The translations under genes and the position numbers were made by a program. The notes below the pieces were generated by a model. That model was given only the letters and a program-made list of their open reading frames with translations, was not told the DNA's origin and ran no database searches. A stretch of DNA of 64,000 nt from Rhizophagus irregularis. Its lineage: Eukaryota; Glomeromycota; Glomeromycetes; Glomerales; Glomeraceae. Positions 9,769-21,790 of this stretch are shown piece by piece. Within the stretch, counting starts at the first letter, position 1. Each line of letters starts with the position of its first letter. The stretch covers positions 744,001 through 808,000 of the forward strand of contig NC_089442.1 in assembly GCF_026210795.1 (NCBI RefSeq). The letters are read 5' to 3'.

Positions 9769-11503
9769 TCAGTTATGTTGAAATTTTCTTGGTTTAATCT
9801 TAACCATTAATTCCGTACAAACATTAATAAAATCAGAAGTAAATTTTAATGGAGAATTCATATCAACTAATTCAACATCATATTTTCTATAAATTAAGAT
9901 TAATAAACATTTTAATTCTATAATTGCTAATTTTCTTCCAGGACAAATTCTAATACCACCACCAAATATAGGAAAAGTATTCTTCATTTTTTTCTTTTCA
10001 AGTAAATATTTATCACTTTCTTCAATTCTATAAAATCTATCAGGATCAAATTTTTCAGGTTCAGTCCAATAATCTTTATGTTTCATTAATGCTGAAGCAA
10101 GCATTTGAAAAGTAGTTCCTTCTGGCCAATCATAACCTCCAATATTATCATTTTGAGCATTTACACGACCAATAAAAAAAGCTATAGGAGAATGACGATA
10201 TACTTCTTTTGTAACTGCATCACAATATTCTAATTCATCAAGATCTTTATTTGTTATTGGTCTTGTTAAATCATTACCAAGAACTCTATCAAATTCTTGT
10301 ATCAATCTTTGTTTCACTTCTGGATAATGTCCAAGATAATATACAACAAAGCAAATAAAATTCGCTGTCTATGATTTTTAAAAAAGATTTTAAAATTAAT
10401 TAAATTTGAAAGCAAATATTTTTAAATAAAAAAAATAAAAATAATTTATTTTAAATACTTACGGAATCAGTACCTCCGACCATTGCTTCGAGTATATTAC
10501 TAAAAATTTCTTTATCAGTCATTGGTCTTAATAAATCAGCGTCGTCAACATGTTTCACAGCGTTGATATCACGTGATGTATTCGCGGTTATGAATGACGT
10601 TAACATATCATGACGAAGTGGTTGATCTAATGGTGTATTTTCAATCTCAATCCTTCTTTCTTTAACAATAGTATATAATTTATCAAATAAATAATCTTTA
10701 TTTTTCAATAATTTCTTAGCTTTTCCACGAATAAATGGAATATAATTACGACTAAACTTATTAAAAGCGAAAAAATAAAACATTCCTGCTAAATAAGTTT
10801 CAATTGATTCAATAAATTTATTCGATTCATTTAAATTTTCATTTAAAGAATTATTATTATTATTGTTGATTAACATATTATAATAAGAAGCTATAGCATC
10901 ATTTTTTGTTCCAGTAGAAATTTTAAAAATCATTTCATTTGTAAATCTACGCATCCATTTTATAAGATCCAATTCATAATCATCACCAAGTTTATTCCAA
11001 TAAGAATCCATTTCATTCCATAAATCATTTGTCCATTCAATAGCTTGATAATTAAAACTTGGAGTCATTATTGCTTGACTAAAAAATTGACGATTATATT
11101 TCCAAGATTTAAGATCATTATTAAATGCTACTCCTATACCATCAAGTCCATATTCAGCGAAACCTTCAGTATTATGTAATCTATTAGGATATTTAGATTT
11201 TTTTGAAGGTATATTCATATTTTCAATTAAATCAGGTCTACATAATATTATTAAACGTTGACCTGCTAAAATTATTTCATACATATCACCATATTTTTTA
11301 TGTAATGATAATAACCAATTATCAACTCCATAACCAATTTGTTGATATGCATTACCAATAATTGGAAGTGGAAATGGACCTGGTAAAGGGTTAGGACGAG
11401 TAAAATAACGATAATAAAAATGTGTTACATAGATAATTGAAGAAATTATCAATAGAGAAGGGATATTAGAAATTTCAAGAGATGAGATAATTGTAGTAAT
11501 CAT
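9769..11503 (-). CDS. Cytochrome P450 monooxygenase, two exons
   Basis: Exon 1 is 11503-10463 (347 codons) and exon 2 is 10368-9769. The 94-nt intron has a GTAAGT donor and a TAG acceptor, and joining in phase 0 restores the helix-I motif GGTDST. The protein is about 546 aa, normal for a fungal microsomal P450. In order: an N-terminal membrane anchor (about residues 10-32) followed by the proline hinge (PNPLPGPFPLP), helix I (GGTDST, 343-348), the ExxR of helix K (EVYR, 402-405), and the haem loop FGGGIRICPG with C489. All hallmark residues are present, so it is probably functional in the ER membrane with a reductase partner. The substrate cannot be predicted. No clustered biosynthetic genes lie nearby. 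Confidence 0.92.
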
Positions 11504-12240
11504 GTTTTTTTTTTTAAAAGGTAAAATTGATAATTGTGAATTAAAAAAAAAAATTTATGGGAAAAATTCGACTCTTATATATGTAAAAATAAAGGTTAGA
11601 TTATAATTAAAATAGTAAAAGGTAAAAAATCAAAAGTTTCGTTTGAACTTTTGAAGTACCAATAAAATTAGTACCAATCGCATTTTATCCTGAGTATTGA
11701 GTATAATAAAAGTATATACAATAATACCAAAATTGGTATTATATTTAATTAACGGAAAATTTTATTTTTAAATCCTTGAAAATCACGATATGCATTAACA
11801 ATTAAAGTTATAATAATTTCGGGTGAAAATACACCCGATAGTGTTATTTATTGATTATGTAGTTTCGCTAACATTCCTTGAATAAGAATCTTTATTTAGA
11901 AATTTTATGATGGAATGATTACACTAGTGAAACTAGTGAATTAAATGATTTTTTAATACTTACCTTAATTGGAAATTCCACGTTTTATGCAGTGAAAAGT
12001 TAATTTTACGTTTCAAAGAAATATTTTTATTGTATCAATAATTTCTTTTGTGAGGATAAAACAGGTATTTTTATTGTATCAATGATTTCTTCTGCGGATA
12101 AACAGATATTTTTATCGTATCACTAATTTCTTTTGCGGATAAACAAAGAAAAAGTGCATAAAATGTAAAAAGGGAATTTTACCTGCTAAACTTCATTTCT
12201 CCGAGATTTCCGGCACTTACCAAATAAATCGAATAATTTA
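11504..12240. other. P450 upstream region and intergenic DNA
   Basis: A TATATATG stretch about 70 bp upstream of the P450 start (near 11574-11583) could be its TATA element. No other gene is seen apart from the short tandem repeat at 12020-12147. Confidence 0.4.
12020..12147 (+). repeat. Three-copy tandem repeat, 42-44 bp unit
   Basis: The core TATTTTTATTGTATCA recurs at 12022, 12066 and 12108, each time followed by AATTTCTTTTG-GGATAAACA variants. The copies are slightly diverged. Confidence 0.8.
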
Positions 12241-12244
12241 TTAA

Positions 12245-12532
12245 TTAATGCCACGTAATTTTTAATTGTGTAACATAAAAACCTGTAACATGCCTGCGCC
12301 CAACCAATCCTTTTTTTATTATGGTTAAATTTGATTCCGGAAAAGTTATCCTTTTTGGGATAGTATGAATGACCGCAGCAGATCGTACTGAAAAAAATTT
12401 TCGAGTCAACCGCAAACGAATTGGAATCTGGCGTGGCGTCAAATAAAAGTAAAAAATTATGTAAAAAAAATTATTGTAAAAATCAAAATTATTAATGATC
12501 GACATAAACTTACATCGAAATTACGCATGAAT
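12245..12532 (-). CDS. Possible small basic protein, two exons, unknown
   Basis: On the minus strand an ATG near 12530 opens a five-codon first exon (MRNFD) followed by a GTAAGT donor. A CAG acceptor about 90 nt later leads to a frame that runs to TAA at 12245-12247. The spliced product would be about 65 aa, rich in Arg and Lys (for example IPIRLRLTRK), and less AT-biased than the surroundings. An unspliced reading starting nearer 12505 is also possible but begins with low-complexity Phe/Tyr. I recognise no family. It could be chance. Confidence 0.22.
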
Positions 12533-13595
12533 ATTTTACAGTTGACTTGCGGATCACGAAATTAATGTTTTGTTTTATTATTCCTTTTTTTTTCCAAAAT
12601 TTTTTTTGTATTTTTTTTTTTGTAATATAGATTAGTATTATACATATATACATGTATTGTTATTTATGGATCGAGCTACGACAGACGTCTTCTTTTTCTG
12701 ATTCATTATTTATTTATTTTTTCACTAACTTTTTTTTTCCGGTAATATTTTATGATATACATCAAAAAATTATAGGATGACTTATGTGTAATAGTTATTT
12801 TGTGGGGAACTGTGGATATCAATGGTTTTCATGGCGCAGCCGTGAAAATCATGATATTCCTCTGTGACTCCGTGATATAACTGGTTTATATCACGGTATC
12901 CGTACCATAAAGCCATTTAATATACTTATTTTGACTAATATTGATAGACTTTTTACCCATTTTTTTTACCACCCGTGAGAATATCAAGATTTTAACTAGG
13001 AACCATGGGATAAATCTAAATTACTTGACTCAAATAATCTGTGTTAGATGAAAGTAATCAGGTACAAATTAAATTAAACAACAGTTAATTAGTTATAACA
13101 TTATTTATTAGTTCTGAAAGTTAAATTAATTTTAATTACGTAATATAATGTATTGTTATGTCAAGTTATAACTAATACTTTCACGAATTTTACAAAAATT
13201 TTTTTTTACCATTGATATCCGATTTCGATCAATAAAAACTACCGTGTATCTAATATTCTTCATAGTTCATATGAGTCAAAAAAAAAAATATTTAAATATT
13301 GAACGCTTGTATATTTATCACGTGATAAACTTATTTTGGAAATGAATTTCCGATTAAAAAAGCGCATCATTCACAATGAAAAAAACGAAACACAATGTTT
13401 CCTTTTTCAATTATAACCGTTCCTTATTTCCCTAGAATTGAATTCATGTAATATTTGCTTATTTAATTGTTTATAATGTTGTATCATGTAACATTTTAAT
13501 TATTATGTTGTAAAATGTTAAAAAAATTTTGTAATCTGAATAAGCTTTGAAAATAGAATAATTTTTAATTTTTTATAATAATAATGTACATTACT
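12533..13595. other. Intergenic DNA
   Basis: No gene seen. The only structured signals are the hairpins at 12813-12896. The rest is AT-rich. Confidence 0.4.
12813..12896. repeat. Two adjacent inverted repeats
   Basis: An imperfect palindrome (about 12813-12860) brackets a TGGCGCAGCC centre. A perfect 11-bp hairpin follows: CCGTGATATAA (12870-12880), loop CTGGT, TTATATCACGG (12886-12896). Similar GTGATATAA words occur near 7868. It is probably the remnant of a MITE. Confidence 0.6.
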
Positions 13596-13883
13596 TTATG
13601 TAATTGAGTCAATATCATCATCTTCTTTCATAAAATAATGTGCATTAATAATTTTAGAAACCACAGTATTAACATTATCTTTCTTATCTCTAGTATGTTC
13701 AATTATTCTACTAATTCCTAAAGCAATTAATCCTAACAATCCTTTAGTTAAATAAACACTATTACTAAGTAATACGGCAACTATATAACCTTCTAAAAGA
13801 ATAATTATAATAAGTGAGGTTGTGTATGCTATTCTTATAAAATTTATTAATCTTTGACATGATTTTTTTAAACAATGATACAT
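13596..13883 (-). CDS. Small membrane protein of unknown family, 95 aa
   Basis: This is a single ATG-to-stop frame. Residues about 20-42 and 48-62 are hydrophobic and could be two membrane segments, followed by a charged tail (HTRDKKDNVN) and an acidic end (KEDDDID). The tail composition is not low complexity, which supports a real gene. No family is recognised. It lies just downstream, on the same strand, of the disrupted membrane-protein gene at 13958-15916, with a 74-bp gap, so it could be an independent gene or a degenerate extra exon. Confidence 0.4.
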   Translation of the reverse strand: MYHCLKKSCQRLINFIRIAYTTSLIIIILLEGYIVAVLLSNSVYLTKGLLGLIALGISRIIEHTRDKKDNVNTVVSKIINAHYFMKEDDDIDSIT

Positions 13884-14104
13884 AATTAGATAAAAACAAA
13901 TTATGTTGATATAAATAAAAATAATAAAATATATAATATATAAAGTTATTATACAATTTATTTCCTCAAATTTCTGAGTACAAGTCGTAGGTGGTCGATC
14001 AAATGTTTATTTCTTACATTTCTTCCTATAGTAATAGAAAATAATGAGATAAAAGGAAGTGTAAAAATCCAGAAAGGTGCGGTCTTTTTTTTCTTATAAA
14101 TTTG

Positions 14105-15577
14105 CCCTATAAAAAAATTGGATACGTTTTTTATAAAGTTTTTATACGATTTTTTTTCCTTAGAAATAACGTATCATAATAGGATACGGAAAAATGCACA
14201 ATTCCGTATCACTAAAAATATGGTTTGGATACGGAATTTGCACGGGATTTATATGGAATTTACATGATTTGATCACTGATTTTATCACGAAATTTATACG
14301 ATTTGGTCACTGAATTTACTATTTGTATTACAGTTTACTATAATTGTATTTACATAAATCTAATTTTACTTTATTAAATTAAATAAAAAATAAAAAATAA
14401 ACAAAGTACAGATACATTATGAAAATTCCCTCCTTATTAAAACCAAAATTATCTATAAGTTCAGGTTCATTTGGAGTCAAACAACCTAAAAGAACAAAAA
14501 AAAGATTGGAAACAAAACCCCCCCTCATATAGTATCTGCAATCGTTCAAGTCACCAAAGGTCAGCATTCCTACAAAAAAAGAAAAGAACTCCAGAATGTC
14601 TGACCTACATAAAAGAAAAGAATTATGAGGCGTCTAATGAAAAAGAAACCAAAACAACAAAATAAATCCAAAACTGACCTACAAAAAAAGAAGACTCCGA
14701 AGCAACAAAACTGAAACAACCTACAAAAAGAAAAGAATCTGAACCTAACTTACAAAAAAGCAAGAAAATTAGAACTGACCTAAAAAAAGAGAAAAATCCT
14801 GAATCATCCTACAAAAAGAAAAGGACTCCCAAACTGATCTACAAAAAAGAAAAAAGAAACTGAATATTCTTACAAAAAAAAACCTGCTGGCCTATGAAAT
14901 TAAATAAAAAAGAAAGGGGAATAAAGAATAAACCAAAAAAAATATTTTTTTAAAAAAAGGGGTAACGAAGTTAGGAAAGTTAAAAAAAATTTTTTTTTAA
15001 AGGGAGGACGTCAAAGTTAGAAAATAAAAAATTTTTTATAGAGGAAATAGAAATAGAAAGAAGAAATTTTTTAAAAAAAAAAGAAGAGTGGGAATAAAAG
15101 AAAAAATTTTTTTTTAAGGGAGTGACGAAAAAAAATTTTTTTTCAAAGGAGTGACGAAAAAAAAAATTATTTTTAAAAGGGGGTGACGAAGAAAGAAGAA
15201 AAATTTAGAAAAAATAACAAAAATAAGACAAGAGAAAGAGAAAGACAGAAAGGAAGATCGGAAGATCAAACTCATCAAAGTATTGAAAGTAAGGGTTTAT
15301 ATAAAAACAAAAAACGTATCATAACAAAACAATAAACAATCATGTGATCTTGTGTTATGATACGGGATTTTTGTCTAAAAATATTAAGTTTAAAAATTCC
15401 GTATACATTCCGCATGATTAATTTTTTCCGTATACATTTCTTATACATTGGTTTTTTTAAAAAATGTTCAAAAATGAATTGCTTATTAAATATACGGAAT
15501 TTGTATATGGAATCTATAGAAACGTACAAAAAATGTATACAAAACGTATCCTTTCCGTATACATATTTCTTATAGGG
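14105..15577. mobile_element. CCCTATAA-ended non-autonomous transposon, 1.47 kb
   Basis: The ends are inverted (CCCTATAAAAAA on the left, TTCTTATAGGG on the right) and the flanks carry the trinucleotide TTG (14102-14104 and 15578-15580). The first 250 bp match, in reverse orientation, the repeat at 62275-62532. Both ends are rich in CGTATAC/GGATACG words. The centre (about 14490-15250) is a degenerate purine-rich series of CTACAAAAAAGAAAA units followed by GTGACGAA-type units. There is no credible ORF. Superfamily unassigned: a 3-bp duplication fits Harbinger or CACTA types, but the terminal sequence is not diagnostic. Confidence 0.65.
14490..15250 (+). repeat. Degenerate purine-rich tandem repeat
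   Basis: CTACAAAAA(A)GAAAA units are spaced 25-45 bp apart to about 14890, then AAGGGAGTGACGAAAAAAAA-like units to about 15200. It is the interior of the element above. A strong strand asymmetry (almost no pyrimidines on plus) is visible. Confidence 0.6.
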
Positions 15578-15940
15578 TTGTAAACTACATATTAATCCGA
15601 TTATATTAATAAGAGAAAATAAGAACCACTTAATTTTCTCCAAATTTGATTGTGTTGAATAATATATATAATTATAATATGGTGGAAAAGCGAACACGAA
15701 GAGTACCATAAGACAATCATCGATTATATTTATTATTTGAAATCGATTTCCATCTTTTGAGGAACGATCAAAGAGTAATATGATTAAAAGTGGTGTCAAA
15801 CCATTTACTAAAAACTCGAAAACATCCTGACTTGGATCATATTTGGAATTATCATTTTGAGCAAGAACGGGATTGGATATTATGATAATCGTAATGATTA
15901 TAATGATTTCTCGCATTATGAAATTTTGAAAATTGTGCAA

Positions 15941-17095
15941 GTAAAATTTTTGTATTATATGATGTATACATTTTAATAAAATGTTTTATTATATATATAT
16001 CTTGAATTCTTGATTACTTAATCCTTTTAATCATATTTATAAATGAATTCGATGAAACTGTCGGATTAATTGAAAATTTCTTCAATAATAATAGTACAAA
16101 TATGTTTAAAAATAAAATATGTCTTTGTGTATTGTTTGTTAAAGGGATTTTTTGTTACATAATTTATTGTTTATGTAAAACGTAATGATTTAAATAATTT
16201 CTTGTTATAAAGCAATTTAATGGGATCTTCATCACATATGATTAAATAGGTAAAACAAAGTGTCTCTTTATAGTATATAACGAATGTACATGTATTTACT
16301 TACCAAAATAGAATGAAATTACCGTTGAAATAATATAATAAAAACGGAATTTTAATTTTGGTTATTAACCCAATCAAAAAGATCAAAAATGTATAACAAA
16401 ATAAAATATTAAATGGAAATTTCTTATATTCTTATTTAAGTTCGTTTAATGATCGCGCTGACGGGCTGTGTCATATAAATGAATATCCGGCTGACCCCAG
16501 TAAAAAATTTTTTGAAATTCTGGGTTTGGTTTTTATTATTATTTAGTCTTATACTAAACACATTCTACACTTGAGACCTACACCATTATTTATTATATTT
16601 ATTATTACAATTCCTACATGTGCGCGTCGGGCCTTTTTTAGAATCACCAAAATACACAAAGTCAGGTGATTTCCGCAGCTTATCAATTGATGAACGTAAT
16701 AGTCGTAATACGTAACAAAATGGTAAAAACGAAGAAGATTAACATAACATCAAGACAAAAGTTTTTTTCATAAATACTACTAACAAAAAAACAAGGAAAT
16801 ATACGAAATTGATTATAAATCAACATTTCCTAAAAATATTAATGAACGTGCTACACTTGATTCTTAATTCCACCATAGAGTTTAATACGTGAAATACTGA
16901 AATATGCAATGATAGCTGATCAGCAAACGATTACCTCACTAATTCACACCCATGTGATTGAAGTCAGATTTTGACCTGCATGCACTTTGTAATCATGCTT
17001 TGCTAATTAATAAAAAAGTTACTTTCTCTTTTTTTTTCGTACTTTAATAAATATAACTTTTCCATAACAATATTATATACATATTCAAAATATCT
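15941..17095. other. Intergenic DNA
   Basis: AT-rich, with a slightly GC-richer island near 16450-16500. No gene recognised. Confidence 0.4.
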
Positions 17096-19030
17096 GAAAT
17101 GAATGAATTGTTTAAGTGGATTGATGAAGCTATTGCTAAAAAGCATATTAAACATTACGAATATAAATATTTCAAAAATATTCAAGAAATTGGTATAGGT
17201 GGGCGGTGGCTTTGGAAAAGTTTTATCGTGCGAAATGGAAAAATTCGTATCAATATTTTGCGTTAAAAATCTCTTAATATTGATGAAGGTACTATCAAGG
17301 AGCTCGTTCATGAGGTATAAAATATGTATTGGTAAATAAATAATTTATATTTTATGTATAATTTAAATAGATCGAACTTCAACGTGAAGTTACTTTCCAT
17401 AATAACATTATTAGCTTTTATGAAGTTTACTATTTCAGATCAAGGTAATTAATTAATAAAATATTTTTTTTTAAAAAAATAATGTGTTTTATTATATTAC
17501 AATCAATTTAAAGTGATAAATTCTTTATTATTCTAGAGATCAAAGTAACAGCATTAAGAAATTATCTTTTAGTAATGGAATACGCTGATGGGTGTTCCCT
17601 TAACAATTATTTCAATTATTTGAAAGAAAATTTCGAGAATCTTACATGAGAAATTAAACTTAAACTTGCTTTTCAGTTGGCTAGTGCCGTGTCATGCTTG
17701 CATGATGAAGACATAATACATCGTGATTTGGTAATTCATTCAATTTATTGATGAAATAATTATTACATCAATTATATTATTTTATCTTAACGTCAACAAT
17801 TTATATTTTATTTTCTTATTATAGCATTCTTATAATGTTTTAGTCAATCAAGATACTATTAAATTGGCGATTTTGGATTGTCAAAAAGAATTGAAGCATT
17901 GACTAAAAAGAAAAAAGATTTATTTGATGTAGTTCCTTATATGGAAAAAGTTCAGTAATAGATCTTATTCTTTAAATGAGAAGAGTGACGTATACAGTGT
18001 GGGCGTACTTTTATGGGAAATATCATGTGGTAAACCACCTTTTTATGTGAAAGGAGAGTCATATGATTGTAGTTTAGTCTTCCAAATTATACAAGGTCAT
18101 TGTTCCTGATACTTCCTATTGAATATGTTAAGTTTTATACTGGTTTGTTGGATATTTTTTTATTTATTTATTTATGAAAATGGTATTTTATAATTGAAAT
18201 TTTGATTTTTTTTTTATAATGCTGGGACAACTACTCAGATAATCGGACATCTATTTAAGAAGTTGTTGAAAGATTAAATGCAATGATTTATTAAAAAAAT
18301 AAAAATGTTGATAAGAAAACTGATCAAATAACAAATGAAAATATCAGATATAGTTTTAAATAGTATTGAAGAATCATCACATGGGGAATTATCTCAGATT
18401 ATCCAAAAATTCGATAAAGTTAATAATGAAATTCGCGACATCAACAAGTAATCAAATTATTAGCCAAAATATTTTTACCAGAAAATGATTTAAGCGTAAT
18501 AGTTAATAATATTACAAAATTTATATTTGAAATGCTAAATAATAGAAATCGTTATTCATTAAAAAAGAAAGTTCTTGATTTTCTAATCAAGATTATGCAA
18601 TTTTTTTTTTACTTGGAATTTTTAATTTTTATGGAATTGAAACAATTGGAAGTAGTAAGATGGCGTTTAAACTATTTATTAATATTTCTGAACAAAATCA
18701 TATATTGGCATAATATTTAATATTTTGTCAGCTATTGTTATAATTATGGATATGGAACTTTACGAAATGATTCATTAGCTTTTGAATATTTTGAAAGATG
18801 CAGCCAAGAAAAATTTAGCAGTCGCACAATGTTGTTATGAGTTATCATTATAGTAATGTATTCCTTAGTACTAGAATACTAGATTCAAACCTTTATTTTT
18901 ACTGGCATAAAAAAGCTGCAAAGAATGGAAATAGAGAGTATATGTAACATTATAGAATTGGAAATGGTGTTAAAAAAGATATTGGTATATACTCAAAATT
19001 ACTTAGAAGAATTAACGAAAACCAAGTAAT
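17096..19030 (+). pseudogene. Decayed TKL-like kinase with Sel1 repeat tail
   Basis: Broken frames follow kinase order. First comes an N-terminal WIDEAI ... YFKNIQEIG stretch, with a frameshift over the glycine loop. The IELQREV stretch follows at about 17370. A MEYADGCSLNNY hinge region near 17574 is then followed by a nonsense codon and the catalytic IIHRDL at about 17718-17731. NVLVNQDTIKLA and a damaged DFG come next, then SDVYSVGVLLWEISCGKPP near 17987-18040. Intron-like GT-AG breaks are retained (for example after CATGAG near 17313 and after HRDL near 17732), so this is decay in place and not a retrocopy. Past about 18770 the text resembles a Sel1 unit (YWHKKAAKNGN). Kinase-Sel1 fusions are common in Rhizophagus. 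It is clearly non-functional. Confidence 0.8.
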
Positions 19031-19117
19031 TTGTGTAAATTTATTTGTAATCTGCAATAATCTATTTATTAATAAATCATTTTTATTATAAATATAAATG
19101 TAAATTTAATTTATAAC

Positions 19118-19379
19118 TAGTGTTCTAAAAGGTCAGGTTTTGAGGTGTATTCAAACTCAACCTGAGTGTATAAGTCATAACTCAGACTCAATCTGACTCA
19201 GTTTGGCCCATCAAGTTGTATTTAATATAAAAAAAATTTAAATTTTAATAAATTATTGTCCAAAGTAACTGACTTGGAAGGTCCATGCAGTTTATCAGTT
19301 TATGGGTCATCAAATCATGTGACCCAACCTAACCCCTAATTACAAGTTGAGTCAATAACCTGACTCTTTCAGAACACTA
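19118..19379. mobile_element. hAT-like MITE, 262 bp, perfect 8-bp target duplication
   Basis: TIRs of about 22 bp start TAGTGTTCTAAAAGGTCAGG on the left, with a near-complement on the right. Both flanks carry TTTATAAC (19110-19117 and 19380-19387). Subterminal words alternate between TGACTCA/TGAGTC and GACCCA types. There is no ORF. The first bases match those of the element at 44003-45221. Confidence 0.9.
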
Positions 19380-19387
19380 TTTATAAC

Positions 19388-20098
19388 TATGTCAAATTAA
19401 TTTACAGATAAATTTCTATAACAAATTAGTACTAAATAGCATTATTAAAATCACTTGTAATGCAACATTAAATGTTATTTTATTTTAATAATATTCAATC
19501 TTTAAAGAGTAAAGTTAGATTATTATATATTTTCTCTTTAGTTATAAACTATCAGGAAATTTACTTAAAATATTAAATTTTTTTTTCATTTATTTCATGT
19601 AAAATATATATGTAAGGTTTAGTATATTATCTATTTATTGTTACATCAGTTCTTTCAGGTTTATAAAATAAATGATTGCAAGAAATATGTAAGCAGAAGG
19701 TTATGGTTACATGAATTATGATGATCAAATTAAATGTGAAGAATCTGCTGAAATTGTATTAGAAGTGACATTTGCAAGCTTGAAATAGGTTTTAGTTAAA
19801 TGTGAAAGCAACAGCACCAGTAGGTCGGCTTCCCTGTTGTCAATCATGAAAGTATTAATATTCAAATCCTATTATCATTTTGCATTAAAACTCTCATACT
19901 GCTCCTCATCTGCATTAAGGTAGAGCTCATTATTTATAATAAAAGGAATTACATTAAAAAGTTTCTGAATGAAATATAATATAAAATTTAAAAATAAATC
20001 AAAATAATACCAATAATATAAAATATTCTTATAAAACCTATAGTAAATTTAAAGTAAAACTATTAATTTATCAATATATCTTATACATTGACATTTCA
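19388..20098. other. Intergenic DNA
   Basis: No gene recognised. A slightly coding-like, non-open stretch lies at about 19690-19800. Confidence 0.4.
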
Positions 20099-20329
20099 TC
20101 ATTTCTTGAATTTATTCAGTAGGATTTTCATTACATGAGAATACCATAATAGTATAGATATTTTAGAAGTTAGAGGAAAATGTTTTATAATGATGAAAGA
20201 GTAATGAAAAGAAAAGAAAAGGAAAAAGCAAGGTCTTATATAAAGAAAAAAATGTGACTTGAAGAACACGTTAAAATTAAGCAAAATAAAATTGTCACAA
20301 AAAGATCTGAGTAAAATACATTGATCTGT

Positions 20330-20482
20330 TCTCATAATCATATTAAGTTTCAAAGATATTTCTTCTTGTAATCTTTCATATTCTTTAATCACCTTTTCAT
20401 CTGCTTTACCAGAAATTGAAATTTTTTTAAAACAAAGAAATACGATGATTCTTTTTAACAACAGCAATGCATAAAAATGCAT
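20330..20482 (-). pseudogene. Short coding-like remnant, unknown
   Basis: The first half of a 127-codon minus-strand frame reads like real protein (ISISGKADEKVIKEY, then ERLQEEISLKLN). The second half is low-complexity Phe and ends at 20099. Only the first part is worth noting; it looks like an amphipathic helix. No family is recognised. Confidence 0.25.
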
Positions 20483-21690
20483 TTAATTCAAACCATTCAT
20501 TCTTTTAGTTCTTTTGCCCAAATAAGACTTTTCTGCCTATTTGTTTTACCTACAAAAGGTTTTTTGCCAATTTAACCATAGAAGCCTTATTTATAAAGTA
20601 CTTTTTTAAAGTTGACTCACAACTACCAGTGTCATTCCATAAATTCTGGTATACAATGAATTAAAATATGCATATATTGTATTTATAGATTACTAGTTTA
20701 GGTTAGCTTTGTTCCGGTAGTGCTATTGATTTGTATTAGGTTTCTTTTTAGCCATCTTTTCATGACAGTTTTAACTGAAATGGATTTGGCTTGGATTTTG
20801 ATGTTTGTGCAGAATGGAATTTTTGATAAAGTTTACCTTTTTTAGGATGTTACATCTTTTGAATAATAAAGAACCATCTTAAAAGTAATGGTATTGCTTC
20901 ACTTTGTATGAGATGGAGTAAAGAATAAATTTAACCATTGTTTGTTTAATATACAATTAAGTCGGATTAGTTTTTTTTGTAAAACTAATAAAAATCTTGC
21001 CATAAATAATTAATTAAAAGTGCATGTTTCCCATTAAAAATAATTAAATAATTTCAAAATCAAAGTTTTTTGGCATAATTTCTTTATCACCTCCCATAAA
21101 TGATACATGAATTCAGCTCTGTATTTTTCTTTTTTTTCCAAAAATGAAATAGAACTGAAATTCCAAGTATTCAACAATAATGTTTGTTCTAATTAAATCA
21201 TCAAAACAATTTTGTACTTTAAGTTCTTGGAAATTCTAATAGCCAAAAATTCACAATTGATCCTAAATTCTTAGCATTAGAACTAGCTTAAATTTATATT
21301 TGATATAAATGTAATCTTCTTTAAATATTTATTTCCTTTTTTTAGAAACTTTAAATTTTGTATATAACTTTGATCCTGACTCCTGAGAGTATCCTGAGGC
21401 ATTTTTATTTGCAATAAAATTTCTGTTACAGCAGAATTTGCAAAAAATGAGATTTAGCCATTTAGGAAAGAAGATCTTCTGTATGTTGTCAATTAATTAT
21501 TAAATCATTTGTTTGTATTTCACATGCCTATTTTTGCCACTATTTTTATTTTTATTGTTGTTTACTATTGTTTTCATGTTTATTATTTTTACAATTCATT
21601 TTGTTCTTCAGCGGTATCTCTGCTTTTCTTCAGTTCTATTTTTTTTTAGTATGAAATTAATCATATGTATCTGTTACATTAAAAGATAAT
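20483..21690. other. Gene-poor AT-rich DNA
   Basis: No intact gene. A few short minus-strand coding-like runs near 20700-20830 are broken by stops. Confidence 0.4.
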
Positions 21691-21790
21691 AAATATTTCA
21701 AAAGATTTTCATGGGTCCAAGTGACATAATCATGCTTGCTCAAATACTGTTCGATTGTATTCAGAAGTTCTGGAGAAGTTGACATCTATA
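21675..21790 (-). pseudogene. N-terminal fragment, unknown protein
   Basis: An ATG near 21785 opens a frame of about 40 codons (MSTSPELLNTIEQYL, then SKHDYVTWTHENLLKYL) ending at a stop near 21663. The composition is protein-like and unlike the flanks. It may be the first exon of a degraded gene. No family is recognised. Confidence 0.3.

Larger units (their letters stand above)
13958..15916 (-). pseudogene. Membrane-protein gene interrupted by a CCCTATAA-ended element
   Basis: The N-terminal part (15916-15578, 113 codons) has a signal peptide (MREII...PVLAQ), then several hydrophobic segments. The open frame runs on into the inserted element and adds about 100 element-encoded residues. The C-terminal part (14101-13958) begins QIYKKKK, has a hydrophobic stretch (FWIFTLPFISLF) and a basic tail ending LRNLRK. 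The two parts are separated exactly by the element and one copy of a 3-bp duplication; without it they join in frame to about 160 aa. An alternative start 8 codons upstream (15940) is possible. No family is recognised. The gene is probably inactivated or truncated. Confidence 0.6.

Noticed and set aside
14379-15575. Several short ORFs between the halves of the membrane-protein gene
   Set aside because: They lie inside the CCCTATAA-ended element and follow its purine-rich repeats.
17003-17311. 102-codon minus-strand ORF
   Set aside because: Antisense to the first kinase exon of the pseudogene on the plus strand.
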